Shown: positions 5,807-7,059 of the stretch, piece by piece | How positions within the stretch are numbered: the first letter of the stretch is position 1 | How the letters are laid out: each line of letters opens with the position of its first letter | NCBI GenBank assembly: GCA_900769835.1 | Contig: CAAGIE010000082.1 | Coordinates: 1-7,059 of the forward strand | Reading direction: 5' to 3' | DNA length: 7,059 nucleotides | From: an uncultured Oscillospiraceae bacterium | GTDB lineage: Bacteria > Bacillota > Clostridia > Oscillospirales > Oscillospiraceae | The notes under the pieces: model-generated | Databases searched by the model: none | The model's input: the letters and a program-made list of their open reading frames with translations, nothing else | Told to the model about the DNA's origin: nothing | Translations under genes and position numbers: made by a program

Positions 5807-6115
5807 TTACTCAACCTCCTTGATGGAAATAAAACGCAGTTCGTTGATGGGCTTTTGCAGCTTGTCAGCCACAATGGCCATCAGCATAGCGGCAGTTTTG
5901 GGATCTACATTGTGCAGTTTCAACTGACCGGCGGAGCCGGGAGCAGTCTTCGGCCGGAAAGCCACAGGCTCCTCAGGAGCGGGAGCGGGGGCGGCTTTTG
6001 CGTTGGCAACGGCTTTGCGGATCGCAACCGCTACCACCACCAGAGCCAGCACAGCAACCAGCGCAACGGTAATGATGTCGTGCTGGTGCTGAGTGAGTGC
6101 CAAAATCATGGGCAT
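5807..6115 (-). CDS. Gamma-like subunit of the sodium-pump decarboxylase, copy A
   Basis: This 102-residue protein has a single N-terminal membrane helix (about 14-32, IITVALVAVLALVVVAVAI), an Ala/Pro linker (about 37-57) and a C-terminal tail starting APGSAGQLKL. Residues 69-102 are identical to residues 76-109 of the other gamma-like protein (3718-4050). The architecture (one helix, flexible linker, small terminal domain) is that of OadG/MmdD, which holds the enzyme complex together at the membrane. The chosen ATG (6113-6115) has GGAGG (6124-6128) at 8 nt; a second ATG at 6107-6109 is possible but has poorer spacing. It starts 3 nt after the oadA stop and ends 2 nt before the biotin carrier. 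The helix sequence is less OadG-like than in copy B, so the gamma label rests on architecture, tail and position. Confidence 0.83.
   Translation of the reverse strand: MPMILALTQHQHDIITVALVAVLALVVVAVAIRKAVANAKAAPAPAPEEPVAFRPKTAPGSAGQLKLHNVDPKTAAMLMAIVADKLQKPINELRFISIKEVE
5814..5821 (-). promoter_or_regulatory. Shine-Dalgarno for the biotin carrier, inside the gamma-subunit tail codons
   Basis: AAGGAGGT, 9 nt before the ATG, is made by the Lys-Glu-Val codons of the terminal IKEVE of the upstream protein. This is the counterpart of the site at 3728-3735. Confidence 0.88.
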
Positions 6116-6118
6116 GGC

Positions 6119-7059
6119 TTACACCTCCACGATGGAGTAGCTGCAAATGTTCTCTTCCTTAGCCTTACGATCCTCGAAGAACTTCTCGGCCAGATTGGGG
6201 AATGCGATGTAGCTCAGCACATCCTCGTCGCACTTTGCCAGATCGCCCAGCTTCTCGCGGGTAGCGTCCACAACGGGAGCCAGGGTGTCAGCGTAACGAC
6301 CTTCCAGGGGCTTCTCGTCGCCCAGGATCTGCTTCTGGATCTCGGGGTTGATGGGAGCGGGAGTGATGCCGTATTCGCCACGGCAGTAAGCCTTGATTTC
6401 CTTGGAAACGGTCTTGTAGCGCTCGCCGTCCAGCACATTGCGGACTGCCTGCACGCCGACCATCTGAGAGGTGGGGGTAACCAGGGGAGGATAGCCCATA
6501 TCAGCGCGGACCTTGGGAGTCTCGGCCAGAGCTTCCTCGAACTTATCCAGAGCGTTCATCTGCTTGAGCTGGCTCATCAGGTTGGAGAGCATACCGCCGG
6601 GAACCTGATAGGTCAGGCACTGGGTGTCGGTAGCCAGAGCCTTGGGCATCAGAGTGCCGTCAGCCACAAACTCGTCGCGGATGGTCTTGAAGTAGTTGGA
6701 CATCTTGGTGGTGCAATCGTCGTTCAACTCAACCTCGTAGCCCAGCTGACGCAGAGCGTAAGCCATGGTCTCGGTGGAGGGCTGGCTGGTACCGCCGGAG
6801 AAGGGGGAGATTGCGGTGTCCAGGATGTCAACGCCTGCTTCCACAGCCTTCAGGTAGGTCATGAATGCAAGACCGGTGGTGGAGTGGGTGTGCAGGTCGA
6901 TGGGCAGATCCACGGCGTCCTTGATAGCGGAAACCAGATCGTAAGCTTCCTGGGGACCCATGATACCGGCCATATCCTTAATGCAGATGGTGGAAGCGCC
7001 CATTTCCTTCAGCTCCTTGACCATAGCCACGTACTTGGCGTGGGTGTGGACGGGGGAAG
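6119..7059 (-). CDS. oadA: Oxaloacetate decarboxylase alpha subunit / PycB-type carboxyltransferase, 5' end missing
   Basis: This is the C-terminal 312 or so residues of the biotin-dependent carboxyltransferase; about 150 N-terminal residues should lie beyond the window edge. The enzyme moves a carboxyl group from oxaloacetate to biotin, leaving pyruvate, in the cytoplasm at the membrane face. Family motifs of the OadA/pyruvate-carboxylase TIM barrel are clear. They are ICIKDMAG (Lys codon at 6977-6979, the lysine that becomes N-carboxylated and binds metal), DLHTHSTTG (metal-binding His codons at 6890-6892 and 6884-6886), SPFSGGTSQPSTE, and the PYC_OADA-type region VPGGMLSNL, PLVTPTSQMVGVQAV and YGITPAPIN. 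The chain ends SYSIVEV, without the association and biotin domains found in proteobacterial OadA, consistent with the separate carrier gene. The last codons (GTGGAGGTG) supply the ribosome site of the next gene. The TIM-barrel fold argues against an acyl-CoA substrate. Confidence 0.95.
   Translation of the reverse strand, partial: SPVHTHAKYVAMVKELKEMGASTICIKDMAGIMGPQEAYDLVSAIKDAVDLPIDLHTHSTTGLAFMTYLKAVEAGVDILDTAISPFSGGTSQPSTETMAYALRQLGYEVELNDDCTTKMSNYFKTIRDEFVADGTLMPKALATDTQCLTYQVPGGMLSNLMSQLKQMNALDKFEEALAETPKVRADMGYPPLVTPTSQMVGVQAVRNVLDGERYKTVSKEIKAYCRGEYGITPAPINPEIQKQILGDEKPLEGRYADTLAPVVDATREKLGDLAKCDEDVLSYIAFPNLAEKFFEDRKAKEENICSYSIVEV

Noticed and set aside
5355..5927. 190-codon plus-strand frame with a Ser/Gly-rich repeat
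   Set aside because: It is antisense to the biotin carrier and its Ala/Pro linker; the Ser/Gly runs are the complement of the Ala codon repeat.

Overview
The window is a moderately GC-rich piece (G/C favoured at third codon positions) of an anaerobic Firmicutes-type genome. An Oscillospiraceae/Ruminococcaceae-like gut Clostridium is the best guess. The basis is a Gram-positive-style sodium-pump decarboxylase operon with a separate biotin carrier, strong AAGGAGG ribosome sites and a cytoplasmic GH78 enzyme; the taxon itself is inference. Bases 2-31 are an Illumina adapter remnant, not genome, so biological sequence starts at about 32 and the left edge is a raw contig end.

Plus strand, left side (32-2436): the 3' end of an ABC exporter gene (MdlB-like ATPase domain) is followed 5 nt later by a complete 699-residue family-78 glycoside hydrolase (alpha-L-rhamnosidase family). 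That gene's stop codon lies in the loop of an intrinsic terminator, which looks bidirectional because it has an A-tract on one side and a T-tract on the other.

Minus strand, right side (2540 to beyond 7059): a tightly packed operon read right to left. Its order is carboxyltransferase alpha subunit (oadA, 5' end outside the window), gamma-like subunit with one membrane helix, Ala/Pro-linked biotin carrier, beta subunit (oadB copy A), an unreported-size 51-residue membrane peptide, a hairpin, a second gamma-like subunit, and a second beta subunit (oadB copy B). Every gene boundary inside the operon is an overlap or a gap of a few bases, except the 60-nt hairpin-containing spacer at 4051-4110. 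The Shine-Dalgarno of nearly every gene lies inside the last codons of the gene before it.

Function: alpha should transfer the carboxyl group of oxaloacetate to biotin on the carrier, and the beta subunit should decarboxylate carboxybiotin while exporting Na+. The alpha subunit is the TIM-barrel PycB/OadA type (KDMAG, HTHSTTG), not the crotonase-fold type of acyl-CoA decarboxylases, so oxaloacetate is the expected substrate. The unusual point is that one alpha and one biotin carrier are encoded with two different beta subunits and three gamma-like membrane proteins. Two of the gamma proteins have unrelated N-terminal halves but an identical 34-residue C-terminal tail, whose two DNA copies differ at 11 silent sites. 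This looks like one soluble enzyme serving two alternative membrane pumps through a shared docking tail.

The gap between the converging units (2422-2539) holds two hairpins and a 25-bp direct repeat of the end of oadB copy B, in the same reading frame. It suggests that the gene end was rearranged by a 108-bp event.
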